Shown here one piece after another: positions 7,213 through 16,921 of a stretch of 64,000 nucleotides of DNA; the stretch's first letter is position 1, and each line of letters opens with the position of its first letter. Source of the stretch: a bacterium (GTDB taxonomy: Bacteria > Bacillota > Bacilli > Lactobacillales > Streptococcaceae); the NCBI GenBank assembly GCA_905221115.1, contig CAJNBX010000001.1:248001-312000 (forward strand), written 5' to 3'. The notes beneath the pieces are model-generated. The model did no database searches. It saw nothing but the letters and a program-made list of their open reading frames with translations, and was not told the DNA's origin. The position numbers were made by a program, and so were the translations under genes.

Positions 7213-8625
7213 TTATCCAACTGACCCTTCCATTTCATAGCTAATCAAACGGTTCAGCTCAACTGCATATTCCATTGGAAGTTCTTTTGTGAAGGGCTCC
7301 ACAAATCCCATAACAATCATTTCTGTCGCTTCTGATTCTGACAACCCACGGCTCATGAGGTAATAGAGTTGTTCCTCTGAAATCTTAGAAACCTTGGCTT
7401 CGTGTTCCAAAGCAACTTGCGAGTTGTGAATTTCATTAAATGGAATAGTATCTGATGCTGATAAGTCATCCATGATAATAGTATCACACTCAATGTGAGA
7501 AACAGATTTCTTAGAGTTTTTGTTAAAGGTTACTTGTCCACGGTAGTCAACCTTCCCTCCGCCTTTAGCAATGGATTTAGACACGATAGACGAGCTTGTA
7601 TGTGGAGCGTTGTGGATCATCTTAGCACCAGTATCCTGGTGTTGTCCTGCATTAGCAAAGGCAATAGAAAGCATGGTACCACGCGCCCCTTCTCCATCTA
7701 GGTAAACAGATGGGTATTTCATAGTTGTCTTGGCACCCAAGTTTCCATCAATCCACTCAACAGTTGCATCTTTCAAGGCTTTAGCACGTTTGGTTACCAA
7801 GTTATAGACGTTATCAGACCAGTTTTGGATGGTTGTATAACGCATATAAGCTCCATCCAAGGCAAAGATTTCTACGATGGCAGCATGCAAGCTGTTACTT
7901 GAATAAGTTGGCGCTGTACATCCTTCTACGTAATGAACACTTGCTCCCTCATCAACGATAATCAAGGTACGTTCAAACTGACCAGTATTTTCGTTGTTGA
8001 TACGGAAGTAAGTTTGAAGTGGAATATCCACTTTGACCCCTTTTGGTACGTAGATAAAGGTTCCACCTGACCATACTGCCGAGTTGAGGGCAGCCAACTT
8101 GTTATCTGTTGGCGGTACCAACTTAGCAAAGTATTGTTTAAACAAGTCTGGGTATTCCTTGAGGGCAGAATCTGTATCTGTAAAGATAATCCCCAATTTT
8201 TGGAACTCTTCCTTCATGTTGTGGTAAACCACTTCTGACTCATACTGGGCAGAGGCACCAGCTAAATAAGCACGCTCAGCTTCCGGAATCCCGATACGTT
8301 CAAAGGTTTCTTTAATTTTTTCAGGAACCTCATCCCATGAACGAGCTGGTTTATCAGATGGTTTTTGGTAGTAGATCAAGTCATCAAAATCAATCTCTGA
8401 CAAGTCTGCTCCCCAAGTTTGCATAGGCATTTTTTTGAAGGTTTCATAAGACTTCAAACGGAATTCTAACATCCACTCAGGTTCTCCCTTAGCAGCTGAT
8501 AGTTCACGAATGACATCTTCATTCAATCCTTTTCCTGTCGATAGGACAGGCTCTACATCATCATGGAAACCAAATTTATATTCACCAAGGTCAATTGGTT
8601 TTGGTTCTACTCTTTCTTCAGCCAT
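7213..8625 (-). CDS. sufB: Fe-S cluster assembly scaffold protein SufB
   Basis: 470 residues, typical SufB length. With SufC and SufD it forms the SufBC2D scaffold on which [4Fe-4S] clusters are built. Characteristic segments: [20 protein letters not shown], the YVEGCTAP segment with a conserved Cys, and the C-terminal [13 protein letters not shown] with Cys and Glu. The open frame extends 15 codons further upstream, but the ATG at 8625 ([19 protein letters not shown]) has a GAAAGGA ribosome site and matches the family start. Last gene of sufCDSUB. Confidence 0.97.
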   Translation of the reverse strand: MAEERVEPKPIDLGEYKFGFHDDVEPVLSTGKGLNEDVIRELSAAKGEPEWMLEFRLKSYETFKKMPMQTWGADLSEIDFDDLIYYQKPSDKPARSWDEVPEKIKETFERIGIPEAERAYLAGASAQYESEVVYHNMKEEFQKLGIIFTDTDSALKEYPDLFKQYFAKLVPPTDNKLAALNSAVWSGGTFIYVPKGVKVDIPLQTYFRINNENTGQFERTLIIVDEGASVHYVEGCTAPTYSSNSLHAAIVEIFALDGAYMRYTTIQNWSDNVYNLVTKRAKALKDATVEWIDGNLGAKTTMKYPSVYLDGEGARGTMLSIAFANAGQHQDTGAKMIHNAPHTSSSIVSKSIAKGGGKVDYRGQVTFNKNSKKSVSHIECDTIIMDDLSASDTIPFNEIHNSQVALEHEAKVSKISEEQLYYLMSRGLSESEATEMIVMGFVEPFTKELPMEYAVELNRLISYEMEGSVG

Positions 8626-8682
8626 AATATCCTTTCTTTCATTCTTCATTTCTACTAATTCATAAGACAAAAGAAACTTGTC

Positions 8683-10339
<1,657 letters not shown>

Positions 10340-10346
10340 CTACCCC

Positions 10347-11609
10347 TTAGCGTTTTGACAATTTTTCTTCGATAGTTGCAATCATTTCATCACGAACTTC
10401 CTTGACTGGAATCTCAACGATAACGGATCCAAGGAAACCACGGACAACCAAACGTTCTGCAGTTGCCTTATCCAAGCCACGGCTCATGAGGTAGTACATA
10501 TCTTCTGGATCTACCTGACCGATAGAAGCCGCGTGTCCTGCAGTAACGTCATTTTCATCAATCAAAAGAATTGGGTTGGCATCTGAACGTGCCTGATCTG
10601 AAAGCATGAGAACACGACTCTCTTGTTGGGCATCTGCTCCCTTGGCACCCTTGATAATGTGGCCAATACCATTGAAGGTTAAGGTTGCTTTTTCAAGAAT
10701 AACCCCATGTTGGAGGATATTTCCGATGGAGTTGCAACCATAGTTAGTTACGCGGGTATCAATCCCTTGAACCTGACGACCACTTGAAAGAGCTACAACC
10801 TTGAGATCTGCATGGCTACCGTTACCAATCAAGTCGCTATCAAAGTCAGCAACGACATTTCCTTCGTTCATAACACCAATCGCCCAGTCAATGCTTGCAT
10901 CGTTGCCTAATTTACCACGACGGCTAATGTAAGCAGTGACGTTTTCACCTAGACGGTCAATCGCAGCAAACTTGACTTGAGCACCAGAACGTGCAATTAC
11001 TTCTACTGTGATATTGGCAGTTGCTTTGGCACTACCTCCACCACGTGACTCTAAACGTTCGAGATAGTTAATTTTAGAGTTTTTACCAGCGATAATAAGG
11101 ATATGTTTGTTAAACGGCACATCGCTATCGCTGTCTTGGTAGAAAATTCCTTCGATTGGTTCTTTAATCTCAACATTATCAGGAATGTAGAGAACAGCAC
11201 CACTGTTGAAATAAGCTGTATGGTAGGCTGCCAACTTGTCATCGTCATACTTAACAGATGACATGAAGAATTCCTCAATAAGCTCTGGAATTTCTTCTAA
11301 AGCTGAGTGGAAGTCTGTAAAGACGACACCCTGTTCAGCTAACTCAACTGGAGTTTGCTCAAAAACAGTTTGAGTTCCTACTTGCACCAACTTCAAGTGA
11401 TTATCTAGAGCTGTGAAATCTGGAACATTTGCTGATGGCTCACTTTCTGTAATCGTTCCATCACCCAGATTCCAACGGTGGAATTTGACACGCTCAATAA
11501 CTGGTAATTCCAAAGTCTCAATCTTGTCAAAAGCTTTTTGACGGAGATCAGCCAACCAGCTTGGTTCAGCGTGCATTTCTGAAAAAAGTTTAATATTTTC
11601 TTTAGTCAT
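10347..11609 (-). CDS. sufD: Fe-S cluster assembly protein SufD
   Basis: 420 residues, partner of SufB in the SufBC2D complex. The C-terminal beta-helix half shares the SufB-type pattern (NNILQHGV-like segment, HAASIGQVDPEDMYYLMSRG, which parallels the SufB C-terminus). The N-terminal half is helical and divergent, as usual for SufD. GGAGAAG ribosome site; second gene of the operon. Confidence 0.95.
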   Translation of the reverse strand: MTKENIKLFSEMHAEPSWLADLRQKAFDKIETLELPVIERVKFHRWNLGDGTITESEPSANVPDFTALDNHLKLVQVGTQTVFEQTPVELAEQGVVFTDFHSALEEIPELIEEFFMSSVKYDDDKLAAYHTAYFNSGAVLYIPDNVEIKEPIEGIFYQDSDSDVPFNKHILIIAGKNSKINYLERLESRGGGSAKATANITVEVIARSGAQVKFAAIDRLGENVTAYISRRGKLGNDASIDWAIGVMNEGNVVADFDSDLIGNGSHADLKVVALSSGRQVQGIDTRVTNYGCNSIGNILQHGVILEKATLTFNGIGHIIKGAKGADAQQESRVLMLSDQARSDANPILLIDENDVTAGHAASIGQVDPEDMYYLMSRGLDKATAERLVVRGFLGSVIVEIPVKEVRDEMIATIEEKLSKR

Positions 11610-11636
11610 TTACTTCTCCTAAAAGATACGAGGGAA

Positions 11637-12407
11637 TTACAATTCTTCCTTGTAGTCGTAGCCAAGTTCTTCAGCTAGTTTTGCGTATCCTTCACGCTCC
11701 AAACGCGCAGCCAATTCTGGACCACCAGAAAGGACAACACGACCTTCCATCATCACATGTACCACATCTGGTGTGATGTAGTTCAAAAGACGTTGGTAGT
11801 GAGTGATAATCATAGCACCAAAGCCTTCACCACGCATAGCATTAACACCTTTCGAAACAACTTTAAGAGCGTCAATATCAAGACCAGAGTCAATCTCATC
11901 CAAAAGGGCAAATGTTGGCTCCAACATCAAAAGTTGAAGAATTTCATTACGTTTTTTCTCACCACCAGAGAAACCTTCGTTGAGGTAACGCTCAGCCATT
12001 TCTTCTTTCATGTTGAGCAATTCCATTTTTTCGTCCAATTTAGTAATAAATTCACGAACTGAAATCTTTTCATCATCTTCTTTACCAGCATTCATAGCTG
12101 CACGAAGAAACTCAGCATTGGTAATTCCAGGAATTTCTGATGGGTATTGCATAGCAAGGAAAAGTCCCATACGCGCACGCTCATCCACTTCCAGTTCAAG
12201 AATGTTTACGCCATCAAACAAGACTTCACCTTTGGTAACTTCATAGTTTGGATTTCCCATGATAGCTGCAGAAAGAGTCGATTTACCTGTACCATTTGGT
12301 CCCATGATAGCGGCGATTTCTCCTGTTTTCAGGGTCAAGTTAACCCCTTTTAAAATTTCTTTTCCTTCAATCTCAACGTGAAGATCTTTGATCTCTAATA
12401 CTGACAT
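11637..12407 (-). CDS. sufC: Fe-S assembly ATPase SufC
   Basis: 256 residues. ABC-type ATPase: Walker A GPNGTGKST (~35), signature NEGFSGGEKKRNEILQ (~143) and Walker B ALLDEIDSGLD (~170), the last two being diagnostic for SufC. It drives conformational change in SufBD. The ATG at 12407 (MSVLEIKDLHVEIEG) with an AAAGGA site is chosen over the longer open frame starting at 12515, which runs through the promoter. First gene of sufCDSUB. Confidence 0.96.
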   Translation of the reverse strand: MSVLEIKDLHVEIEGKEILKGVNLTLKTGEIAAIMGPNGTGKSTLSAAIMGNPNYEVTKGEVLFDGVNILELEVDERARMGLFLAMQYPSEIPGITNAEFLRAAMNAGKEDDEKISVREFITKLDEKMELLNMKEEMAERYLNEGFSGGEKKRNEILQLLMLEPTFALLDEIDSGLDIDALKVVSKGVNAMRGEGFGAMIITHYQRLLNYITPDVVHVMMEGRVVLSGGPELAARLEREGYAKLAEELGYDYKEEL

Positions 12408-12505
12408 GATAATTCCTTTCTTTTTCAAGGCCTTTACAGTGCTTACTGGAAACATACTTGATTTCCCTAGAAAATACGGTAAAAGGTCAATAAATATACT
12501 TTTAT

Positions 12506-12511
12506 AGTATA
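12506..12511 (-). promoter_or_regulatory. Probable suf operon promoter (extended -10)
   Basis: TGTTATACT on the minus strand lies immediately after the T-run of the terminator at 12512-12536, leaving a ~95-base leader before sufC. No clear -35; the expected position lies in the terminator stem. No Fur- or Rrf2-type site was recognised. Confidence 0.45.
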
Positions 12512-12536
12512 ACAAAAAAAAGCCTAAAAGGCTTTG
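12512..12536 (-). terminator. Terminator of the msrC-dnaX-DUF3272 operon
   Basis: AAAGCCT-TTT-AGGCTTT stem (12519-12535) followed on the minus strand by eight T. It ends the upstream transcription unit just before the suf promoter. Confidence 0.8.
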
Positions 12537-12557
12537 ATTTTGTCTAGAAGCTGAGGA

Positions 12558-12752
12558 CTAGTCTTTTCCTTTCAAGTGCTGGTCAATGACATCCACTATT
12601 TTGCCCATCAAGTAACTAACTCGGAAATTTCTAAAGAGCAAAATGGCCCAAAAGGCTGCCATAATATAACGACCAGTCATCCAAGCTTCATTGAAAAAAT
12701 AGGTCTCAGCAGCTGTAAACAGCGCGATGATAATAAATTGTTGTCTATTCAT
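12558..12752 (-). CDS. DUF3272 small membrane protein
   Basis: 64 residues with two hydrophobic segments: FIIIALFTAAETYFF (~6-20) and YIMAAFWAILLF (~29-40). The C-terminus is charged. This fits the streptococcal DUF3272 family, function unknown. It sits 27 bases after dnaX and before a terminator, so it probably belongs to the dnaX operon. Confidence 0.75.
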   Translation of the reverse strand: MNRQQFIIIALFTAAETYFFNEAWMTGRYIMAAFWAILLFRNFRVSYLMGKIVDVIDQHLKGKD

Positions 12753-12779
12753 AAACTTATTGTATCATGAAATCTTTCT

Positions 12780-14435
12780 TTAGTCTTCCTCTACCCTCAC
12801 TTTATCAGCCAAAAATTCAAATCCTTCTGGAATCAAGCTTTCTTCTGCTTCTTTTTCAGTTTGAGAAGATTTGGCTTTGGCTGAAAAGGCTGCGCGAACT
12901 TCTTTCCATTCCTCCATGGAAATGGCTAAAATTTCGGGTGAAAAACCTGCTGCCTGACTGAGGATGTTACCAAACATAGTATTGAGATTGTCCCGTTTCA
13001 TGGTTTGACCAGCATTGAAGTTAGACTCAAAAGCAAGAATAGCATGGTGTTCATTGGCCGCAACCGGTTGAGAACCAACTAATAGAGCCTTATCAGGACC
13101 TCCTAGACTTTCAATCACCTCTCCCCAGGCATTCTGCAAGCGAATCAGATTTTGACGTGCTAAATCAGGATTTTCAACAGCCTCTTGTAAGATAGATTGA
13201 ACTTTATTGCGATCCACACGATAGACTGTCTTTCCCGCTGCTGGGCGACTAGGCGCTGGACTGGTTGGCTTGGGTACAGTTCCCACATTTGCGAGTTCTT
13301 GTTTGAGACGTGTCACTTCTTGTCTCAGCGTAGAAATTTCATGTTCAACCGCTCCTGAAAGAGCTGGTTCAGGCTTAATCTCTGCTAAACGGATAGTCAT
13401 CATCTCAGCATAAATCTTTGGTTGCAAACTAGACTTAATATCTGCTAAACTGACTGTCGCCAAGCGAATCATTTCAAACAGATTTTCCTGAGGAAGTGCT
13501 AAATTCTCCACAAAGACTGGACTATGATGAGTGTTTTCTCCACCTGTTTGAACAATTAATAAATCTCTTAAATAGTGCAAAAGATCGGTCACAAAACGAG
13601 TCATGCTCTTACCATTTTCAAAGAGAAGATTTAAGCACGCTAGGGCCTTGGGAACATCCTGTTGAGATAAGGCGGCCACATAATCATCCAAGGCTGATAG
13701 GCTAATGGTGCCAGTAATTTCTTCAGAGATGGCAGTCGTCAATTCATTTCCCTGTGTCAAACTCAGGGCTTGATCCAAAATAGACAAGGCGTCCCGCATT
13801 CCACCTTCAGCCCGTCTGGCAATGATTTCCACTGCCTCTGGTTCAGAACTGATATTTTCTTTTTCTAAGATATAATGGATATGTTCCTTAATATCCTGTG
13901 TCTTAATCGATTTAAACTCGAAACGTTGCACACGGGATAGAATAGTTGCAGGAATCTTGTGTAATTCAGTAGTGGCCAAAATAAAGACAACATTCTGTGT
14001 TGGCTCTTCCAGCGTCTTTAGGAGGGCATTAAAAGCCCCTGTAGACAGCATGTGAACCTCGTCTATGATATAGACCTTATAACGGGCAAGACTAGGGGCA
14101 TAAGTAGATTTATCACGAATTTCACGGATTTCATCCACCCCATTATTAGAGGCCGCATCCATTTCAATGACATCTTCTAAACTACCGTCCGTCACTGCTT
14201 GACAAATATAGCAGTTATTACAAGGTTCCCCACCCACTTGATTTGGACAGTTCATAGCCTTGGCAAAAATCTTAGCTACACTGGTTTTTCCCGTTCCACG
14301 AGGACCAGAAAAAAGATAAGCGTGACTTATTTTTTCTTGTTCCACTGCTTGTTTAAGAGTCTTAGCCACAACTTCCTGTCCAACCAACTGGGAGAAGTTT
14401 TGACTTCTATATTTTCGATAAAGTGCTTGATACAT
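12780..14435 (-). CDS. dnaX: DNA polymerase III subunits gamma/tau
   Basis: 551 residues. Clamp-loader ATPase: [20 protein letters not shown] start, Walker A GPRGTGKTSVAK (~44), zinc module CPNQVGGEPCNNCYIC, DExx box IIDEVHMLS, sensor-1 ATTELHKIP. A Pro/Ser linker (near residue 378) precedes the tau-type C-terminal domain. Its ATG shares one base with the stop of the upstream gene (TAATG), so translation is coupled. The longer open frame to 14468 lies inside that upstream gene and is not used. Confidence 0.97.
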   Translation of the reverse strand: MYQALYRKYRSQNFSQLVGQEVVAKTLKQAVEQEKISHAYLFSGPRGTGKTSVAKIFAKAMNCPNQVGGEPCNNCYICQAVTDGSLEDVIEMDAASNNGVDEIREIRDKSTYAPSLARYKVYIIDEVHMLSTGAFNALLKTLEEPTQNVVFILATTELHKIPATILSRVQRFEFKSIKTQDIKEHIHYILEKENISSEPEAVEIIARRAEGGMRDALSILDQALSLTQGNELTTAISEEITGTISLSALDDYVAALSQQDVPKALACLNLLFENGKSMTRFVTDLLHYLRDLLIVQTGGENTHHSPVFVENLALPQENLFEMIRLATVSLADIKSSLQPKIYAEMMTIRLAEIKPEPALSGAVEHEISTLRQEVTRLKQELANVGTVPKPTSPAPSRPAAGKTVYRVDRNKVQSILQEAVENPDLARQNLIRLQNAWGEVIESLGGPDKALLVGSQPVAANEHHAILAFESNFNAGQTMKRDNLNTMFGNILSQAAGFSPEILAISMEEWKEVRAAFSAKAKSSQTEKEAEESLIPEGFEFLADKVRVEED

Positions 14436-14932
14436 TAGACTTTCTCCCCAAACATTGTAAAGTCCCATTCTGTCTTTTCAAGCAAAATAGCGACAAATTG
14501 TTCCAAATAATCTCGATCCATAGCATCATAATCATCAATCTCTGAAGAATCAAGATCCAGAACTCCAAGTAATTGACCATTCTTTATCATCGGCACAACA
14601 ATTTCACTTTTAGCACGACTATCACAAGAAATATAGTTGGAATAAGTTGTTACATCACCAACCAGAACAGTTTCCTGAAAATGAGCTGCCTCCCCACAAA
14701 CACCTTTGCCTAGCGCAATACGGATGCAGGAAACACCACCTTGGAAGGGACCTAAAATCAATTCCTTTCCATCGAACAGATAAAAGCCTGAAAATACGGT
14801 ATTAGGGAAGCGTGATTTTAGAAGAGCACTGGCGTTGGAAAGATTAGCCAAAACATTACTTTCACCTTCCAATAAAAAAGAGAGCTCTTCATTTAACATT
14901 TGATAACGTGATTGTTTTTCTGATTCTAACAT
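14435..14932 (-). CDS. msrC: Free methionine-(R)-sulfoxide reductase (GAF domain)
   Basis: 165 residues, one GAF domain. It reduces free Met-R-sulfoxide in the cytosol. All three functional Cys of the fRMsr family are present with the family spacing: Cys69 (GGVSCIRI), Cys79 (GKGVCGEA) and Cys103 ([15 protein letters not shown]), matching E. coli C84/C94/C118. Often annotated only as GAF-domain protein. It leads the dnaX operon. The -10 ends six bases before the ATG and no ribosome site fits, so a leaderless mRNA is predicted. Confidence 0.9.
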   Translation of the reverse strand: MLESEKQSRYQMLNEELSFLLEGESNVLANLSNASALLKSRFPNTVFSGFYLFDGKELILGPFQGGVSCIRIALGKGVCGEAAHFQETVLVGDVTTYSNYISCDSRAKSEIVVPMIKNGQLLGVLDLDSSEIDDYDAMDRDYLEQFVAILLEKTEWDFTMFGEKV

Positions 14933-14938
14933 AGAACT

Positions 14939-14944
14939 ATTATA
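14939..14944 (-). promoter_or_regulatory. msrC-dnaX promoter (leaderless type)
   Basis: Perfect extended -10 TGATATAAT on the minus strand, six bases (AGTTCT) before the ATG at 14932. Transcription would begin at or within a base or two of the start codon. Confidence 0.6.
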
Positions 14945-14963
14945 TCAAAAAAGGCTTGCAGAC

Positions 14964-15000
14964 AAAAGAAAAATCCCTTGTTTAGAAAACAAAGGATTTT
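14964..15000 (-). terminator. rpsA terminator
   Basis: AAAATCCTTTGTTT (minus strand) pairs with AAACAAGGGATTTT, followed by TTCTTTTG; it stands 17 bases after the rpsA stop. Confidence 0.85.
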
Positions 15001-15017
15001 GTGAATTTTCAATTTGA

Positions 15018-16220
15018 TTAAAGTTCGATATCACCGAACAAGTCAGCCATTGAGAATCCTGTTTGTGTTTCTGGAAGTTCGAAATCACGTTTTTCTTGAC
15101 GTTTTGGACGACGTGGACGAGCAGCACGTTTTTCTTCTTTTTGTCCTTCTTCTTGAGCTGGACGCTCTTCAAGAGCTTTGATAGAAAGTGATACGCGCTC
15201 TGCATCTGCGTTAACTTCAAGAACTTTAACTTTAACTTCTTGACCAACTTTAAGAGCTTCTTTAGGATTTTCAATACGTTTGTGTGAAATTTGTGATACA
15301 TGAACAAGTCCATCGATACCTGGCAATACTTCAACAAATGCACCGAAGTCAGTCAAACGTTTAACTGTTCCTTCTACTACATCACCTTTAGCCAATTTTT
15401 GCTCAACGCCATCCCATGGTCCAGGTGTTGTTGCTTTAAGTGAAAGTGATACACGTCCTTCTTCTTCGTTAAGATCAAGGATTTTCACTTCAATTTCTTC
15501 ACCAACAGTTACAACTGATTTTGGTGAAACGTTACGTTCATGTGACAATTCAGTCAAGTGAACCAATCCGTCAACACCACCAAGGTCGATGAAAGCACCG
15601 AAGCTTGTGATACGTGCAACTTTACCAGTTACTACATCACCAACAGCCAATTTACCGAATACTTCAGCACGAGCTGCTGCAGTAGCTGCTTCAACAACTT
15701 CACGACGTGAAAGGATGAAGCGGTTTTCTTTAGCGTCAACTTCTTTGATTTTAGCATCAAATTCTTGACCTACAAAACGCTCAGTGTTACGTACGAAACG
15801 AGTATCCAACATTGAAGCTGGGATAAATCCACGAACACCTTCAAATTCTACTGAAAGTCCACCTTTAACGGCACGAGTTCCTTTAACAGTAACAACTTCT
15901 TCTTCGCGACCAACAAGTTTGTCCCATGCTTTGCGAGCTTCAAGGCGTTTTTTAGATACAAGGTATGTAACTGTATCAGTATCTTTACCAACTACTTGAC
16001 GAAGTACAAGAACATCCAATACTTCTCCTACTTTAACAAAGTCATTGATATCTGCATCGCGATCGTTTGTCAATTCGCGAAGAGTCAAGACACCTTCAAC
16101 ACCAGTTCCAGAGATTGCAACGTTAGCTTGAGTCGCATCAACTGTCAATACTTCAGCACTAACAACATCACCAGTCTCAACTTGGCTAACGCTATTTAGC
16201 AAATCTTCAAATTCGTTCAT
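15018..16220 (-). CDS. rpsA: Ribosomal protein S1 (four S1 domains)
   Basis: 400 residues with four S1/OB repeats, as in streptococcal S1 (E. coli has six). Repeats begin near residues 16, 103, 191 and 276; the last two are the clearest (GDVVTGKVARITSFGAFIDL; GDVVEGTVKRLTDFGAFVEV). The C-terminal tail is charged (EEKRAARPRRPKRQEKRDFE). It helps load mRNA on the ribosome. GGAGG ribosome site. It lies directly downstream of two tRNA genes on the same strand, probably sharing their promoter. Confidence 0.95.
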   Translation of the reverse strand: MNEFEDLLNSVSQVETGDVVSAEVLTVDATQANVAISGTGVEGVLTLRELTNDRDADINDFVKVGEVLDVLVLRQVVGKDTDTVTYLVSKKRLEARKAWDKLVGREEEVVTVKGTRAVKGGLSVEFEGVRGFIPASMLDTRFVRNTERFVGQEFDAKIKEVDAKENRFILSRREVVEAATAAARAEVFGKLAVGDVVTGKVARITSFGAFIDLGGVDGLVHLTELSHERNVSPKSVVTVGEEIEVKILDLNEEEGRVSLSLKATTPGPWDGVEQKLAKGDVVEGTVKRLTDFGAFVEVLPGIDGLVHVSQISHKRIENPKEALKVGQEVKVKVLEVNADAERVSLSIKALEERPAQEEGQKEEKRAARPRRPKRQEKRDFELPETQTGFSMADLFGDIEL

Positions 16221-16381
16221 CTAAAAAATCCTCCAACAATCAAGTTTTTCTTAAACTTGACATACTTATAATTTTTTTCCTAAGCACCCGCAAGGACATG
16301 TTCATATCGTTCACGTCTTTCAATTATAAAAATAAAATACCCTAAGATATTTTGCTTTTTATCTTGATCATTACCTAAGAA

Positions 16382-16453
16382 CTGGGGTAGCTGGATTCGA
16401 ACCAACGCATGAGGGAGTCAAAGTCCCTTGCCTTACCGCTTGGCTATACCCCA
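16382..16453 (-). tRNA. tRNA-Gln (TTG anticodon)
   Basis: 72-nt cloverleaf on the minus strand: acceptor TGGGGTA/TACCCCA with discriminator G, anticodon loop CTTTGAC (anticodon TTG, reads CAA), T-arm GGTTCGAATCC. CCA is not encoded. Confidence 0.95.
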
Positions 16454-16462
16454 TTGATGAAA

Positions 16463-16543
16463 TGGAGAGAGAGGGATTCGAACCCCCGAACCCGAAGGAG
16501 CGGATTTACAGTCCGCCGCGTTTAGCCTCTTCGCTATCTCTCC
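16463..16543 (-). tRNA. tRNA-Tyr (GTA anticodon)
   Basis: 81-nt class II tRNA on the minus strand: acceptor GGAGAGA/TCTCTCC, anticodon loop CTGTAAA (GTA), a long variable arm (CTCCTTCGGG region) and T-loop GGTTCGAATCC. Ten bases upstream of tRNA-Gln, same transcript. Confidence 0.95.
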
Positions 16544-16560
16544 TACAATCAACATGGACT

Positions 16561-16589
16561 ATTATATCATGAAAATTTCAAAAAAACAA
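16561..16589 (-). promoter_or_regulatory. tRNA-Tyr/tRNA-Gln (rpsA) promoter
   Basis: -35 TTGTTT (16584-16589), 17 bp, -10 TATAAT (16561-16566) with the TG extension, on the minus strand; 18 bases upstream of tRNA-Tyr. Confidence 0.65.
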
Positions 16590-16592
16590 GAC

Positions 16593-16823
16593 TTATTTTG
16601 CTAAATTATAATTTTCAATCAAAATTTCCACAGCTTTTTCCAATTTTTTATAAAAACTATCGACATTCCCATTCTTTATGATGGCAAATTGTCCGTCTAA
16701 TTCGGCAATTTCTCCGATAACTTTTTTGCCGATAGTCAATGTATAACCTTCAAAACTGTCTTTACCTACATTAATTTTAGCATCTGCTACTTGAATTTCG
16801 ATTTTTTTATCTTTCTTACTCAT
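16593..16823 (-). CDS. DUF2969 protein
   Basis: 76 residues, soluble, no signal or membrane segment, lysine-rich start (MSKKDKKIEIQVADAKINVG). It fits the lactobacillales DUF2969 family; function unknown. GAGAGG ribosome site. It stands alone between the tRNA promoter and the oligopeptide-binding lipoprotein. Confidence 0.75.
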   Translation of the reverse strand: MSKKDKKIEIQVADAKINVGKDSFEGYTLTIGKKVIGEIAELDGQFAIIKNGNVDSFYKKLEKAVEILIENYNLAK

Positions 16824-16875
16824 TTCATACCTCTCTTCACTTTTTCTATTTTACAAGAAAATCCCAAAACTAGCA

Positions 16876-16915
16876 AGAAAAAACTCTATATCATTCCAAG
16901 TCTGATATAGAGTTT
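16876..16915. terminator. Terminator after the oligopeptide-binding gene
   Basis: AAACTCTATATCA (16881-16893) pairs perfectly with TGATATAGAGTTT (16903-16915), with T runs on both strands; bidirectional. Confidence 0.85.
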
Positions 16916-16921
16916 TCTACT

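Noticed and set aside
12408-12515. N-terminal extension of SufC
   Set aside because: The in-frame extension crosses the suf promoter and lacks a ribosome site; MSVLEIKDLHVEIEG is the family start.
14945-15343. 132-codon minus-strand frame, lysine/leucine rich
   Set aside because: Out-of-frame reading of the rpsA 3' end through its terminator.
15018-16220. Tandem repeat array
   Set aside because: Repetition here reflects the four S1 domains of the protein, not a DNA repeat; no CRISPR-like spacing seen anywhere.
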